Source of the DNA: Bufo bufo
Lineage: Eukaryota > Chordata > Amphibia > Anura > Bufonidae
Assembly (NCBI RefSeq): GCF_905171765.1
Contig: NC_053390.1
Span: 507,955,444 to 508,019,443, forward strand
DNA length: 64,000 nt
Direction: 5' to 3'
The notes under the pieces were generated by a model. The model was given only the letters and a program-made list of their open reading frames with translations, was not told the DNA's origin and searched no databases. How positions within the stretch are numbered: position 1 is the first letter of the stretch; every line of letters begins with the position of its first letter. Positions 40,551 to 52,668 of the stretch are shown here, piece by piece. Made by a program: the position numbers and the translations under genes.

Positions 40551-43018
40551 AATTGGATACGCATCGAATTTGCATCAGACAGAGAGGCCGGTACTTCTCC
40601 TAAAAAACCTGGCCGTGGGCTGTCTTCTGTACACGTTTCCCTATCTTTCCACAGTTTGAGTAAATTCACATGGTACACCTGCTCTGGCTTTCGCAGCCAT
40701 GGCTGGTGGACCTTGTAGTTTACCTCTCCAACTTTTTCGATTACTTCGTAGGGTCCCTGCCACCTAGCCAGGAACTTACTGTCCACAGTCAGTACCAGAA
40801 CTAAAACCCAATCTCCCGGGTTAAAGATCCAGACCCGAGCCTGCCGATTATATACCCGACTTTGAGCTCGCTGAGCTGCCTCCATATGCTCTCTTACAAG
40901 AGGCAACACTGTTTCCATACGTTCCTGCATCTGGGTGACGTATTCAATAATACTTTTATACGGGGTGGGTTGTTGCTCCCACGCCTCTTTGGCTATGTCC
41001 AACAGACCACGAGGATGTCTGCCTTATAGCAGTTCGAAGAGCGAGAACCAAGTAGAGGCCTGGGGCACCTATCGCACTGCCAACATAAGATAGGGCAGAA
41101 GGAGGTCCCAGTCCTTCCCATCCTTAGACACCACTCTTTTTAACATGTTTTTTAATGTTTGGTTAAACCCTTCTACCAGGCCATCAGTTAGCGGATGATA
41201 AACGGATGTCCATAGCTGTTTGATGTGCAGCAACTTACAATGTTCCCTCATGACCTTGGACATAAAATGGGTCTCCTGGTCAGTCAGAACCTCTTTAGGT
41301 AGCCCCACTCGGGAAAACATCTCCATTAACACTTTAGCTATAAGTTTAGCCGATGTATGTCGCAGTGGCACCGCCTTCGGATACCGAGTGGCCTAATCTA
41401 GAAAGACCAAAATGTGTTTGTTTCCTATAGCGGACTTTGGTAGCGTTCGGTACCGTTGTAATATCCGGTCCTGTGTTTTCTGCATTTCCAGGTGACCCTC
41501 CGAGAACATGTTGGTGGGCTAACTCTAACACAAGTTTGTGATAAGCCTGAGGCACCACCAACTGTTCAATATGTTCACCCTGCAGCTGGTTTATGCGATA
41601 CAGCATATTCTGATGAACCACAAAACGGGAAACATCGACTCGGGCCCAGGTTGTTGTGGTTCACCATCAATTATTACCACATTCTCCCAGGCTCGGGATA
41701 GGGTTGGGTCCCGGTGTTGTGCTGTACTGAAATTTTTCCCAGAGACATTGAGGTCTGCCAACTCAGGACCCAGTGGCAAGTCTTCCACGTCTCCCACCAT
41801 TACACTCAGCGGGGTTGTCTCCCCCTCTTCCACCGAAGTGGCGGTCACCCCTACTACTGGCCCTTCGGCCTCAGGTTCCCAGGGTTCTGGCCTTCCTCCT
41901 GAACAAGGCTAATCTCCTAGGTTTACCCCTGACTCACGGGTATCAGTAACTCTCACAATCGGCCATAGGGCCGGAAAGTCTCTCCCTATTATGAGTTCGT
42001 AGTGTAGATTTATGGGTCCACCTGCCGGCTACCGTGGTTAAAGACACCAGCGTAGTGGGGTAGTCTTTTAAGTCTCTATGGCTGCACATCACCCCGACTT
42101 TCCGACCAGTATACTCAGTGGACCGCACTAGGATAGCCCTTACTAGGGTGACCAGGCTCCCTGAGTTCGGCAGCGCCTCCACTTGAGTGTCTCCCACTTC
42201 CACCTGGCACAAGTGGTCTAAAGATTCTGGGGTACCTGTTGCACACAGTTTCCTGGCATATAGCGACTGATGGTAACCACAATTAGTGTCCATGGGCTCA
42301 ACCCGATGAGGACAGTAATGGCCAGGCTCCTGACACTGCCAGCAGACTAACGGAGCCAGGCCCACCATAGTGGGTACATCCTGGGTGGGTTTCATAGGCT
42401 CAAATCTCTGGGCCTGGGGTGGAGATTTCCGGGGTTTGACTGCCCCCCTCCCAAAAGAACCCCCCTGTAGATTCTTAGTAGTCTCAGAGTTCCACCAGGT
42501 CCACCATCTCCAGGGCATTGCCAGGAGACACCTGGCCGACCCAGAGCTGGAGAGGGGGTGGCAAAGCCCTCCAGAACATATCAGCTAATAGATCGATTCA
42601 GCATAGCCGTGGGACTCAGCACATCAGGCTATAGCCACTTTTGGAAGAGGTGAAATAAGTCATAATACTGGGGTCTCGCAGGGTCAGCCAGGTTAAACCC
42701 CCTCTGATGTACATGCTGGGCCAGGACCAACACATTCAACCCCAGTCTTGCCAGAATCTCACCCTTTACTTTTTGGTAGTCGGCCCCTTGATCGTCCGGC
42801 AAGTCTAAATACACCCGCTGAGAATCGGATGCCAGGAATGGAGCGACTACCTCAGCCCAGTGATCTCGGGTTAGTTTTTCCCTTGTGGCCACCTTCTCGT
42901 ACATCGCCAGGTAGGTTTCGACATCATCTAAGGGTGTCATCTTGGGAATCGCCGCATGGACCGCTTTCTGAACATCATGGACCCTTTGGGAAGTTCCTGC
43001 TGTCTTTATAGACATCAC
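40551..43018 (-). pseudogene. Gmr1-like gag-protease-integrase, multiply broken
   Basis: Minus-strand order. Gag (43018-42629) has a SCAN-like capsid helix region (APFLASDSQRVYLDLPDDQG, EILARLGLN...LFHLFQKWL). The knuckle CWQCQEPGHYC (about 42315-42345) has lost its last Cys position. The protease site reads ALPNSGSLVTLV (about 42160) with Asn where catalytic Asp is expected. The integrase HHCC region (41621-41346), a core with LTDQETHF and VEGFNQTLKNM (41371-41069), and a C-terminal domain GPYEVIEKVGEVNYKVHQ...YHVNLLKLWKDRE (41002 onward) follow. At least three frame changes occur. No YxDD or RNase H motif is present in any frame. Confidence 0.8.
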
Positions 43019-43232
43019 GTGTTGTAATAGCAGCTGGTTTGTTTCTTGCTGCTGCCTGTTAGCCTTCCATTGTTGCCGGTTGGTTTCTCGCTACTGCTGG
43101 TTCGCCTCCACAAGAGCCTTCATTATGGCCTCCATTTTGTCGAGGGTCACGGGTTGAAATTTAGCGGGTTTAATGCAAGACATACAACCGTGCCCGGAAC
43201 AAAAATGAAAAACAATACTACTTCGGCGATCA

Positions 43233-43772
43233 CGCCTGCCTCACTGTGCTTGCCTGCATCCTCCACCAATTGTGGGGTTTCGCTCTGGTAGATAGGGTAA
43301 GCGGACGCAGTACAGAGGCAAAAGACAAGTTCTTAACGCAAAACATCAGTGTTTATTCACACTTGAGGAAAATGCACAAAACAATGCATTACTTTGCAGT
43401 CTTGGTGTTTACTTCACACACAATGGAAAGTAGATCTTGATGTTACTTCACACAAATTGGAAAGTTCATATAAGACAAGTCACCTTGATGTCAGTTCTGC
43501 CTCTAGCAGTCCACGGCAGGCTTTAGGCGGCCTGTTTCCTCGGCCCATGGGTCTCAGCCCTCCAACCTGGCACCAAGCCTCAGATCCCAACATAGAGATC
43601 CTGGTGCTGAGCCCAGCTGCCTATTTAAGGACAGCCAGGTGCTGGCAAAAACCCAGACTGGCAATTAAAATCCAGTCCGGTATTTGACTCCACCTGGCTG
43701 CAAATCAGCCCAGCAGCACACGCTGGGAGGAAAATACCTGTTTTCCCAAGCCATTCCCCTCACTGTGTCACA
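43233..43772 (-). repeat. Gmr1-like 5' LTR
   Basis: About 540 bp. On the minus strand it begins TGTGACACAGTGAGGGGAAT and ends in a GGCAGGCG region. The exact inner end is uncertain because the two LTRs diverge there. Confidence 0.75.
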
Positions 43773-43957
43773 ATATATATAGCATTCAAATTTAGTTAGG
43801 TAGTGTTAGTTTAGATTTTTGCAAGCACATAATATCTGTGTGCGTGCGTGCGTCCTACACCTGCTGAACGCTGATCAGAAACATCAATTTTTCTAACTGG
43901 TCTGCTCAGTTTACTGTGCAGATTTTTTTTTTCCGTGTAGTTAGTTATATCTATATA
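43773..43957 (+). repeat. piggyBac 5' subrepeat
   Basis: A copy of the GGTAGTGTTAGT...TCTGCTCAGTTTACTGTGCAG unit, about 85-90% similar by eye to 39965-40100. Non-coding. Confidence 0.6.
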
Positions 43958-45208
43958 CACTGCCTGTCCCCAAAAAAAAAAAAGTCACAAACTCTAATAT
44001 TTCGTTGGACCGCCTTTAGCTTTTATTATGACACGCATTCGCTGTGGCATTGTTTCGATAAGCTTCTGCAATGTCACAAGATTTATTTCCATCCAGTGTT
44101 GCATTCATTTTTTACTAAGATCTTGCATTGATGATGGTAGAGTCTGACTGCTGCACAAAGCCTTCTCCAGCACATCCCAAAGATTCTCAATGGGGTTAAG
44201 GTCTGGACTCTGTGGTGACCAACCCATGTGTGCAAATGATGTCTCGTGCTCCCTGAACCACTCTTTCACAATTTGAGCCCGATAAATCCTGGCATTGTCA
44301 TCTTGGAATATGCCCGTGCCATCAGGGAAGGAAAAAATCCATTGATGGAATAACCTGGTCATTCAGTATGTTCAGGTAGTCAGCTGACCTCATTCTTGGA
44401 GCACATACTGTTGCTGAACCTAGACCTGATAACTGCAGCAACCCCAGATCATAGCACTGCCCCCACAGGCTTGTACAGTAGGCACTAGGCGTGATGAGTG
44501 CATCACTTCATCTGCCTCTCTTCTTACCCTGATGCGCCCATCACTCTGGAACAGGTTACATCTGGACTCAGACCACATGACCTTCTTCCATTGCTCCAGA
44601 GTCCAATCTTTATGCTCCCTAGCAAATTGAAGCCTTTTTTTCTGGTTTGCCTCACTGATTAGTGATTTTATTATGGCTACACAGCTGTTCAGTCCCAATC
44701 GCTTGAGTTCCCTTCACATTGTGCGTGTGGAAATGCTCTTACTTTCACTATTAAACATAGCCCTGAGTTCTACTGTTGTTTTTCTTCGATTTGATTTCAC
44801 CAAACGTTTAAGTGATCACTGATCACGATCATTCAGGATTTTTTTCCTGCCACATTTCTTCCTCGAATACGATGGTTCCCCACTATCCTTCCAGTTTTTA
44901 ATAATGCGTTGGACAGTTCTTAACCCAATTTTAGTCGTTTCTGCAATCTCCTTAGACGTTTTCTCTGCTTGATGCATGCCAATGATTTGACCCTTCTCAA
45001 AAAGGCTAACATCTTTTCCACCACCACGAGATGCGTCTTTTGACATGGTTGTTTAAGAAATGAGAAGCAACTCATTGCACCAGTTGGGGTTAAATAACTT
45101 ATTGCCAGCTGAAAGATAAATCGCCCATGCAGTAATTATCCAATAGGAGGCTCATAACTATTTGCTTAGTTAAATCCAGGTGGCGACTTTTTTTTTGGAC
45201 AGGCAGTG
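43958..45208 (-). mobile_element. DD36E mariner-type element (family CACTGCCTGTCC)
   Basis: 1,251 bp; ends CACTGCCTGTCCCCAAAAAA and TTTTTTTTTGGACAGGCAGTG, flanked by TA in the subrepeat array. Confidence 0.93.
44105..45046 (-). pseudogene. DD36E transposase, three fragments
   Basis: ATG at 45046 starts MSKDASRGGGKDVSLFEKGQ; an HTH region runs to a stop at 44816. A second piece (44698-44420) contains KKVMWSESRCNLFQSDGR: the usual WSDES motif has lost its Asp codon, so the first catalytic residue is absent. The third piece (44362-44105) has [12 protein letters not shown] and [11 protein letters not shown] with 36 residues between Asp and Glu. The gap between pieces two and three is frameshifted. 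It belongs to the same DD36E group as the copy at 36426 but with different termini. Confidence 0.88.
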
Positions 45209-45463
45209 TATATATAAATCTCCATATACATATATATATAGAATATAACTTTAGTTAGGTAGTGTTAGTGTAGTTTTTGCATGCACGTAACATCTTTGTG
45301 TGTGCGTGCATCCTGCAATTTATTTTAAACTTTTTTCTCTACTCATTATCTCTATATTTCACATTTATTACAAGCCCCTTTACGTGTTAAAACACAACAT
45401 ACACACCCCTCACACTAAATAAAGGTTTACACATTTCACACGTCACACCCCAATAAAATAAAA

Positions 45464-45959
45464 ATGGCCCGTACGTCCCAACGAGTATACTCAGCTGAAG
45501 AGGCATACGCCATGCTTGCCTCCGATACGGAGTCTGTCAGTGAGGGAGAAGAGGATGCCACTTTCCTCTACTCCTCTACCCCCTCATCATCATCCACTAG
45601 TGAGGGACCCTTTAGAATGCTCCCCAGAACAACAGCTGAGGCAGCCCCCCAAAGTGAGCCCATATGGACCCCACCCCCTGACGATTATCAGCCCCAAATT
45701 CCGGATTTTGAGGGCATCTCCGGAATACAGATAGACTGTGTGGGCTTCACTGACCTAGATTTGTTCAAAATCTTCTTCTCCGAAGATTTTGTAAATGTAA
45801 TGGTGGCCCAAACCAATTTATACACCCAACAATTCATTGATCAGAACCCTACATCGGCATACGCTAGACCCCTAGGTTGGACCCCAGTAAGTGCAGCAGA
45901 TGAAGTTTTGGGGACTTGTGCTGCATATGGGCCATCCTAGGAGTTAGTGGGAGGATCGT
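45464..45959 (+). pseudogene. piggyBac transposase, N-terminal part
   Basis: ATG at 45464 begins MARTSQRVYSAEEAYAMLAS, an acidic N-terminus (SDTESVSEGEED), then DLFKIFFSEDFVNVMVAQTN and FIDQNPTSAYARPLGWTPVS, the conserved opening of the piggyBac transposase domain. After AADE the frame slips by one base (MKFWGLVLHMG is readable in the next frame). A large internal deletion then joins LGVSGRIV at about 45935-45959, so the DDD catalytic centre is missing. The solo LTR begins at 45960 and the coding remnant continues at 51014. Confidence 0.88.
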
Positions 45960-46284
45960 TGTCACGGTCCCTCCCGTGACAGAGGTGAAAAGATCGGATA
46001 GACTTGCTGCACGTGAGGCTGACAGGTCTCTCCGTTTTCCTCTTTGTAGGTTGTTTGGCAGGATCTCACCTCTCCTCAGGTTCTGCTCATCAGTGATGAG
46101 GCTCTATTTAGGTCCGCCTCACACTACTGACCATGCGGTTGATATTTCCTCTTGGAGTTGCTAGAGCTTGTTTGTCTTGGATCTCCTGCTTCTCCATTCA
46201 TCTCAAAGCTAAGTACAAGTTGCCTGTTCTGTTTGTTGTTCTCTGGTGTGTTTTGGTTCTAGGCCTCAGGGAGACGCAGGTTTC

Positions 46285-46932
46285 TGTAATGACCGGCGTC
46301 ACGCACAGGGAGGGAAAAGGGAAAGCCCTGCCCAAGGGAGAGGGATAGGTGGTGACCCCTGACTCACCTTGCGGCTGGCACCTGACTGCCCTGACGTCCC
46401 TAGACGGGTTCCTCACCCGTGCGGCGATCACGTGCCTAAACCCTGGCTTTCCCTAAAATGAGCCCTAGATAGTGAACGGGCCGGTGGGATCGCTAGTCCG
46501 CACCACTGACACTAAGAGGGAAACACCAGGGAGAGGACAGACAATACAGACAAACACATACACCCAGGTGGGCGACCACAGCAGACCACAAAGGTCCAAC
46601 AGGGATCCGGAGGGTAGCGTTCTGGACCAACAACCAGAGAACGCAGCAACACAGCTCCAGAGGGTCAGAATAGATGTCCAGGCAGGAAGCTCTATATCTG
46701 GCAACCAGAGAAGTGTGAGAGGGGAATATAAGGAGGTTGGGAGTGCTGGACAAGGAACAGCTGAGGAGAAAGAGCTACGGATCCCTGAGTGAGCCAAAAG
46801 GGTTGCAAAGCAAACCCAGAAAGCTACCAAAAGATAACAGCCCTATCTTACATAGAGCGCGCAGCCAACCGCTGCGACTTCCTGACCCCGGGTATAATGG
46901 AGTCAGGCGTGGTTCTTGACACCCTCGTGACA
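46285..46932 (-). repeat. Gypsy 2 3' LTR
   Basis: 648 bp. Plus-strand limits TGTAATGACCGGC...CTCGTGACA. Contains a 24-bp segment (CCTATCTTACATAGAGCGCG area near 46840-46863) missing from the other LTR. Confidence 0.93.
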
Positions 46933-49900
46933 GTACCCACCTCTCTACGAGGGGCCTCCGGACACTCAGGACCAGGTCTCTCAGGATGAGAGGCATGAAA
47001 AACCCGAACTAGCCTGTCGGCGTTTACCTCAGACGCAGGAACCCACATTCTTTCCTCGGGACCGTAACCTCTCCAATCCACCAGATATTGAAGAGAGCGG
47101 CGGACCCGATGAGAATTAACAATTTTGGATATCTGAAATTCTAGATTACCATCCACAACAACAGGAGGGGGTGGCAGCGGTGACGGTTCTAGAGGTGGAA
47201 CATATTTTTTGAGTAACGACATTATGGATTTTAAAAGTCTGAGGTAACTCCAGGCGAAAAGCCACGGAGTTGATGATGGCTACAATTTTGTAAGGACCAA
47301 TAAACCTAGGACCCAGTTTCCAAGAGGGAACCTTCAATTTAATATTCCTAGTAGACAACCACACAGTCATTCACTCCTAGGTCCGGACCTGGCGACCGTC
47401 TCTTATCAGCCATGCATTTGTATTTACCTCCCATATTTTTCAAGTTAGCTTGCACCTTCTGCCATACCGATGAAAGAGATGACGAAAACCATTCCTCTTC
47501 GGGAACCCCAGAAGACCCACCCTCTTTGAAAGTACAGAATTGGGGATGAAAACCATATGCACCAAGAAATAGTGACTTGCCACAAACTCAGCTAACGGTA
47601 AATATGATGACCACAACTCTTGGTTTTCAGACACAAAACATCTTAGATATGTCTCCAGGTTTTGGTTGGTACGCTCAGTCTGTCCATTCGACTGAGGATG
47701 GAAAGCTGAGGAAAAGGACAAGTGTACCCCCAAACGGGAACAAAAAGCTTTCCAAAATTTAGAAATAAACTGGGTACCCCGATCCGAAACAACATCGGAG
47801 GGGACCCCGTGAAGCTTCACGATTTCACTGACGAATACCTGAGCAAGAGTCTTAGCATTAGGTAGTGCGGGTAACGCAATGAAGTGTACCATTTTGCTAA
47901 ACCTGTCCACTACTACCAAAATAACTGTTTTACCCGCAGACAAAGGTAAGTCAGTGATAAAATCCATTGACAGATGTGTCCATGGTCTATTGGGAATGAC
48001 AAGTGGTAATAGAGACCCTGCAGGACGTGTATGTGAAACTTTTGCGCGCGCACAGGTAGAACAAGAAGACACAAAATCCAATACATCCTGACGCAACCTT
48101 GGCCACCAAAAACGACGAGATAATAGCTCCAAGGTTGCTTTACTACCCGGGTGCCCAGCAAGTGCCGAATTATGATGTTCCTTTAATAATTCGAAATGCA
48201 GGTTCAACGGTACAAACAATTTCTCTGAGGGGCAAGAGACCGGGGCGTTCCCCTGGGCCTCTAACACCTTCCCCTGCAGAACAGAATGTACCGCAGAAAC
48301 AACCACTCCTCTTTGAAGAATGGGCACCGGATCACTCACATTACCCCCTCCAGGGAAACAACAAGATAGTGCATCAGCCTTGGTATTCTTTGCCCCAGGA
48401 CGATAGGTAATCACAAAGTTAAACCTGGTAAAAAAATAGCGACCACCTAGCTTGTCTAGGGGTGAGACGCTTAGCTGATTCGAGGTACAGAAGATTTTTG
48501 TGGTCCGTAATCACAGTGACGGGGTGGACTGCCCCCTCTAAAAAGGGACGCCATTCTTCAAACGCTAGTTTAATAGCTAATAGTTCCCTATTGCCAATAT
48601 CGTAGTTATTTTCTGCTGCAGATAGTTTTTTAGAAAAGAAAGCACAAGGACGCCATTTGCCAGGAGACGGACCCTGAGACAGCACCGCCCCCACTCCCAC
48701 CTCTGACGCATCGACTTCAACAATACAAGGCTGAGAGACATCAGGTTGGACTAGTACAGGTGCTGAGGTAAACCTCTCTTTTAGAGAGGAAAAAGCAACT
48801 TTAGCGGCGTCAGACCATTTAGAAAAATCAGTCCCCTTCCAAGTCATGTCAGTAAGGGGTTTTACAATAAGTGAATAATTTTTAATGAATTTCCTATAGA
48901 AATTCGTGAAGCCCAAGAACCGTTGCAGTGCTTTGAGGTTCTCAGGAAGATCCCAATCTAAAATTGCCTGGACCTTCCTAGGATCCATACGGAAACCTGA
49001 AGCAGATAAAAAATAACCTAGGAATTGTATCTCCTGAACGGCAAAGACAAATTTTCAATTTTAGCATATAATTTATTCGTCCGTAGGACCTGCAGTACTT
49101 GTCTGACATGCACCTCATGTGTTCTCAGATCAGACGAATAAATTAAAATATCATCTAGGTATATTACCACAAACCTGCCGATTAGATGACTAAAAATGTC
49201 ATTAACGAAATGTTGAAAGACGGCAGGAGCATTGGTCAGACCGAAAGGCATAACTAGATTTTCATAATGCCCCTCAGGGGTGTTAAAAGCTGTCTTCCAC
49301 TCATCCCCCTCCTTAATACGAATCAGATTGTAGGCCCCCCTAAGATCAAGTTTGGAGAACCACCTAGCATCCGCAATCTGGTTAAACAGGTCAGGAATGA
49401 GGGGAAGTGGGTATGGGTCTCGGATTAATTAGCGAAAATCTAGGCAAGGACGCAGGCCCCCATATTTCTTTTTAACGAATAAAAACCCTGCAGCCACGGG
49501 TGAAGAAGAGGGTCTGATGTGTCCCTTAGCCAAGCTCTCGGAGATATAATCTTTCACGGGTCGTTCCATTGGGTATCCGTAGCCCACCTACGGAAGTCAG
49601 AGCAATACTCCTCTACCGGCCGCTCTCCTTGTAGGAGTCTCCGTAATCTTGATTCAGCCAGTGCGACTCGGTCAGGGTCGTCATATACGAGACCCAAGGC
49701 CCCGAAAAACTCATCCACTGACCAAAGAGCCTGGGAATCAGTAGGTAAAGAGAACGCCCAGGACTGCAGGTCCCCCTGCAGCAGGGAAATAACAACCCCC
49801 ACCCGCTGTTCTTCATTACCAGAGGAGTAAGGGCGCAGTTTAAAATATAATTTACAGGCCTCACGGAATGTCAAAAACTTGTCCCTTCCCCCAGAAAATC

Positions 49901-50069
49901 TGTCAGGGAGAGGGACCTTGGGTTCCGCAACAACCTGGTTACCAGTAGCAACCGCTGGGCTTGCGGTCAGTTGTAATTGCTGCTGTTGCTGGAGGACCGA
50001 CGCCTTCAATCCTGCCACCTCCAAAGACAGGCCATGAAATTGTTTGGACAGAGCAGCAATTTGATCCAT
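46848..50069 (-). pseudogene. gag-pol: Gypsy 2 gag-pol, deleted and frameshifted
   Basis: Gag starts at 50069 (MDQIAALSKQFHGLSL) and runs to TQWNDP near 49560, where it joins [16 protein letters not shown] of the RT entry region. By comparison with Gypsy 1, the rest of Gag, its zinc knuckle and the protease (roughly 300 codons) are deleted, with the frame kept. RT has a stop near 49430 (after CLDFR); YLDDILIYS is at about 49150. RNase H ([11 protein letters not shown]) is in 48988-48419. The integrase frame 48414-47440 contains MDFITDLP, VSDRGTQF and HPQSNGQTER. The chromodomain (LEFQISKIVNSHRVRRS...YLVDWRGYGPEER) lies in 47222-46848 and runs into the LTR. Dead copy. Confidence 0.9.
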
Positions 50070-50133
50070 ACTGGATTCTAAGTAGGTAAAATCTTTTTTT
50101 TTTTTACCTACACAAAATAAGGGCCAGATATAA

Positions 50134-50757
50134 TGTAATGATCGGCATCACGCACAGGGAGGGAAAAGGGAAAGCCCTGCCCAAGGGAGAGGGAAAGGTG
50201 GTGACCCCTGACTCACCTTGCGGCTGGCACCTGACTGCCCTGACGTCCCTAGACGGGTTCCTCACCCGTGCGGCGATCACGTGCCTAAACCCTGGCTTTC
50301 TCTAAAATGAGCCCTAGATAGTGAACGGGCCGGTGGGATCGCTAGTCCGCACCACTGACACTAAGAGGGAAACACCAGGGAGAGGACAGACAATACAGAC
50401 AAACACATACACCCAGGTGGGCGACCACAGCAGACCACAAAGGTCCAACAGGGATCCGGAGGGTAGCGTTCTGGACCAACAACCAGAGAACGCAGCAACA
50501 CAGCTCCAGAGGGTCAGAATAGATGTCCAGGCAGGAAGCTCTATATCTGGCAACCAGAGAAGTGTGAGAGGGGAATATAAGGAGGTTGGGAGTGCTGGAC
50601 AAGGAACAGCTGAGGAGAAAGAGCTACGGATCCCTGAGTGAGCCAAAAGGGTTGCAAAGCAAACCCAGAAAGCTACCAAAAGGAAACAGCCAACCGCTGC
50701 GACTTCCTGACCCCGGGTATAACGGAGTCAGGCGTGGTTCTTGACACCCTTGTGACA
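50134..50757 (-). repeat. Gypsy 2 5' LTR
   Basis: 624 bp; differs from the other LTR by about six substitutions by eye and the 24-bp deletion. The adjacent interior on the minus strand starts TTATATCTGGCCCTTATTTT, with no standard TGG primer-binding site. Confidence 0.93.
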
Positions 50758-51013
50758 GTTTCTTCATCTGTGAAGGAACCAGCTGTCTCGTCTCCTGCTA
50801 CCTATCCTAGGGCTCGTCAGTTTTAGCAGGGCATAGGTATCCAGCATATGAGCATTTCCACTATCAAGATCTGCTCATACTGGCAGGAGTTATGGAAAGG
50901 CATAGGGATTACTAGGAGGTCACCATCCCTCTTCCTTAGCTTTTGAGGCCTAGACTGTTGTCTATTTCTTTTGTGTGTATCTGGTGTTTTCCTCTTCCCC
51001 ATTACCTGTGACA

Positions 51014-51754
51014 ATCGTGTGGAACTTACTGCACCCACCTCTATGTGAAAACCTATTATACCAGCATACTCCTATTTATGACTCTAACTGCCAGAGGTAC
51101 TGTGGCTTGCAGCACAGTGCGCAAAAATCAGAGAGGCCTCCCTAGTTCCCTGGTAGGGCAACCCCTGAGAATGGGTGAAAGTAGGGCTCTCCTCCATGAG
51201 AACATGCTGGTGGTTAAGTACAAGGACAAGAGGGACGTCCTTGTACTGACCACCATTCACTCTAACACCAGCTCCCCTGCTCCTTTACAAGGTACCACAA
51301 CCACTACCCCCAAACTAGTTTGTATCCTGGACTACAACAGGCACATGGGAGGGGTGGATCTTTCAGATCAACTTCAGATCAACTTCTAAAGCCCTACAGT
51401 TTCACATGAAAAACGAAAGTGTGGTGCAAAAAGCTGGACGTACACATTGTACAGATGGCAATGTGCAATGCGTACGTGCTATTTTAATCTGCAGGCCACA
51501 CAGGAACTTTCCTTCAGTTCCTAGAGGTGGTTATCAAGGCCCTAATTTTTCCAAGCCATGCCGGGGAGGGTACCAGTACTTCTGGAAGTCATGGTGTCCA
51601 TGTTGTACCAGGGCAACATTTTCCAGGTCAAGTCCCCCAGACAGCAAGGAAGGGAAGGACCCAAAAAAGATGCAGGGTGTGTTCCAAAAGGGGGATAAGG
51701 AAAGACACCATTTACCATTGCGAAACCTGGCCTGTGCATGCAGGAGTGATTTAA
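51014..51754 (+). pseudogene. piggyBac transposase, C-terminal part
   Basis: Across the LTR insertion IV joins WNLLHP. Then KTYYTSILLFMTLTARGTVAC, KNQRGLP, MLVVKYKDKRDVLVLTTIHS and LDYNRHMGGVDLSDQ (which holds the third catalytic Asp of the family) follow to 51389. A frame change leads to a C-terminal stretch with TSGSHGVHVVPGQHFPG and a Cys-rich zinc region RKGRTQKRCRVCSKRGIRKD ending at 51754. Non-functional. Confidence 0.88.
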
Positions 51755-52668
51755 AATCTACCACTCATCCACGGAATATTAATGTAATTTCATCCATGAT
51801 ATACCCTGTAGTTTTACCACCTTATATCTCTGATTTAGTCCGCATAGCTTACATAACCACTTTTCACAAACCACTACTTATTCATTTCTGTGAAACACCT
51901 GTTAGGTCAAAAGTACCCTTCATTTTCACAAATGTGTGCTTTGAAATCCTTTTACAAGTGTTTCTGCTTTGTGTGAGACACCTGTTTGCTGGAAAGTACC
52001 CTTTCCACCACTTAAAATGTTCGTACGGGGGTTCTCTTTCCAAAATAGGGTCACTTACTTTGGTTTTTAATTTCTGGGGACAAGGCACTTAAAATCAATG
52101 TCTGCCAATTCAGGTCAGTAAAATCCATATTTTGCTGTTTGAACCTAGAGCCCTGCTGTGCGCCCATACATTTTCTGAGGACATATGGGGTGTTTCTGTA
52201 TTTGAGGGGGAAATGGGGAACAAAATGTGGGGTTCATTTGTCCTGTTACCCTTTGGGAAAATAAAAAATTGGGTTTTGGAAATTTTCTTAAAAATTTTAA
52301 GATTTGCTTCTAAACTTCTAAGCCTTCCAACGTCCCCGTCCCCCCCCAAAAAAAAATATCTCATTTTCAAAATGATCCAAACATGAAGTAGACATATGGG
52401 GAATGCAAAGTAATAACTATTTTTGGAGGTATTACTATTTTAAAAGTAGAGAAATTGAAATTTGCTAACTTTTGATTTTTTTTTTTTTAAGTTTGGTATT
52501 TTTTTTATAAATAAAAATGAAATATTTTGACTCAAATTTACCAGCCATCTCAGAATGGCTTGGATAAGTAAAGGCGTTTTAAAGTTATCACCACATAAAA
52601 TGACACACGTCAGATTTGCTAAAAATGGCCTGGTCCCTAAGGTGAAAAATGGCAGGGTCCTTAAGGGG
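51755..52668 (+). mobile_element. piggyBac 3' region and terminus
   Basis: Non-coding AT-rich sequence whose last 550 bp, reverse complemented, parallels 5031-5600 (shared: GGACCAGGCCATTTTT, GTGATAACTTTAAAACG). It ends GGGTCCTTAAGGGG before TTAA. Small frames here are not conserved. Confidence 0.6.

Larger units (their letters stand above)
40152..43772 (-). mobile_element. Gmr1-like Gypsy LTR element lacking RT/RNase H
   Basis: Direct repeats at 40162-40550 and 43233-43621 (extending to 43772 only in the right copy) are the LTRs; the 5' LTR is on the right. Coding order on the minus strand is Gag, zinc knuckle, protease, integrase, then directly the truncated 3' LTR. Integrase upstream of RT is the reported Gmr1 arrangement, so one deletion taking RT, RNase H and about 150 bp of the 3' LTR accounts for the structure. 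The target duplication cannot be resolved in the AT-rich flanks (ATAT on both sides). Confidence 0.75.
46285..50757 (-). mobile_element. Chromodomain Gypsy LTR retrotransposon 2
   Basis: 4,473 bp; LTRs 46285-46932 and 50134-50757; duplication GTTTC at 46280-46284 and 50758-50762. Minus-strand interior related to Gypsy 1 but with an internal deletion and several breaks. Confidence 0.93.
45960..51013. mobile_element. Solo LTR in piggyBac, split by Gypsy 2
   Basis: Starts TGTCACGGTCCCTCC and ends ATTACCTGTGACA, with the duplication ATCGT at 45955-45959 and 51014-51018. Without the nested Gypsy and its duplication it is about 576 bp with no coding sequence, as expected when two LTRs recombine and the interior is lost. 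Its TGTCACGG start resembles Gypsy 1, but the body is different. Confidence 0.88.

Noticed and set aside
45464..45940. Intact small acidic protein of 158 residues
   Set aside because: It is the N-terminus of a piggyBac transposase ending at a frame slip next to a deletion.
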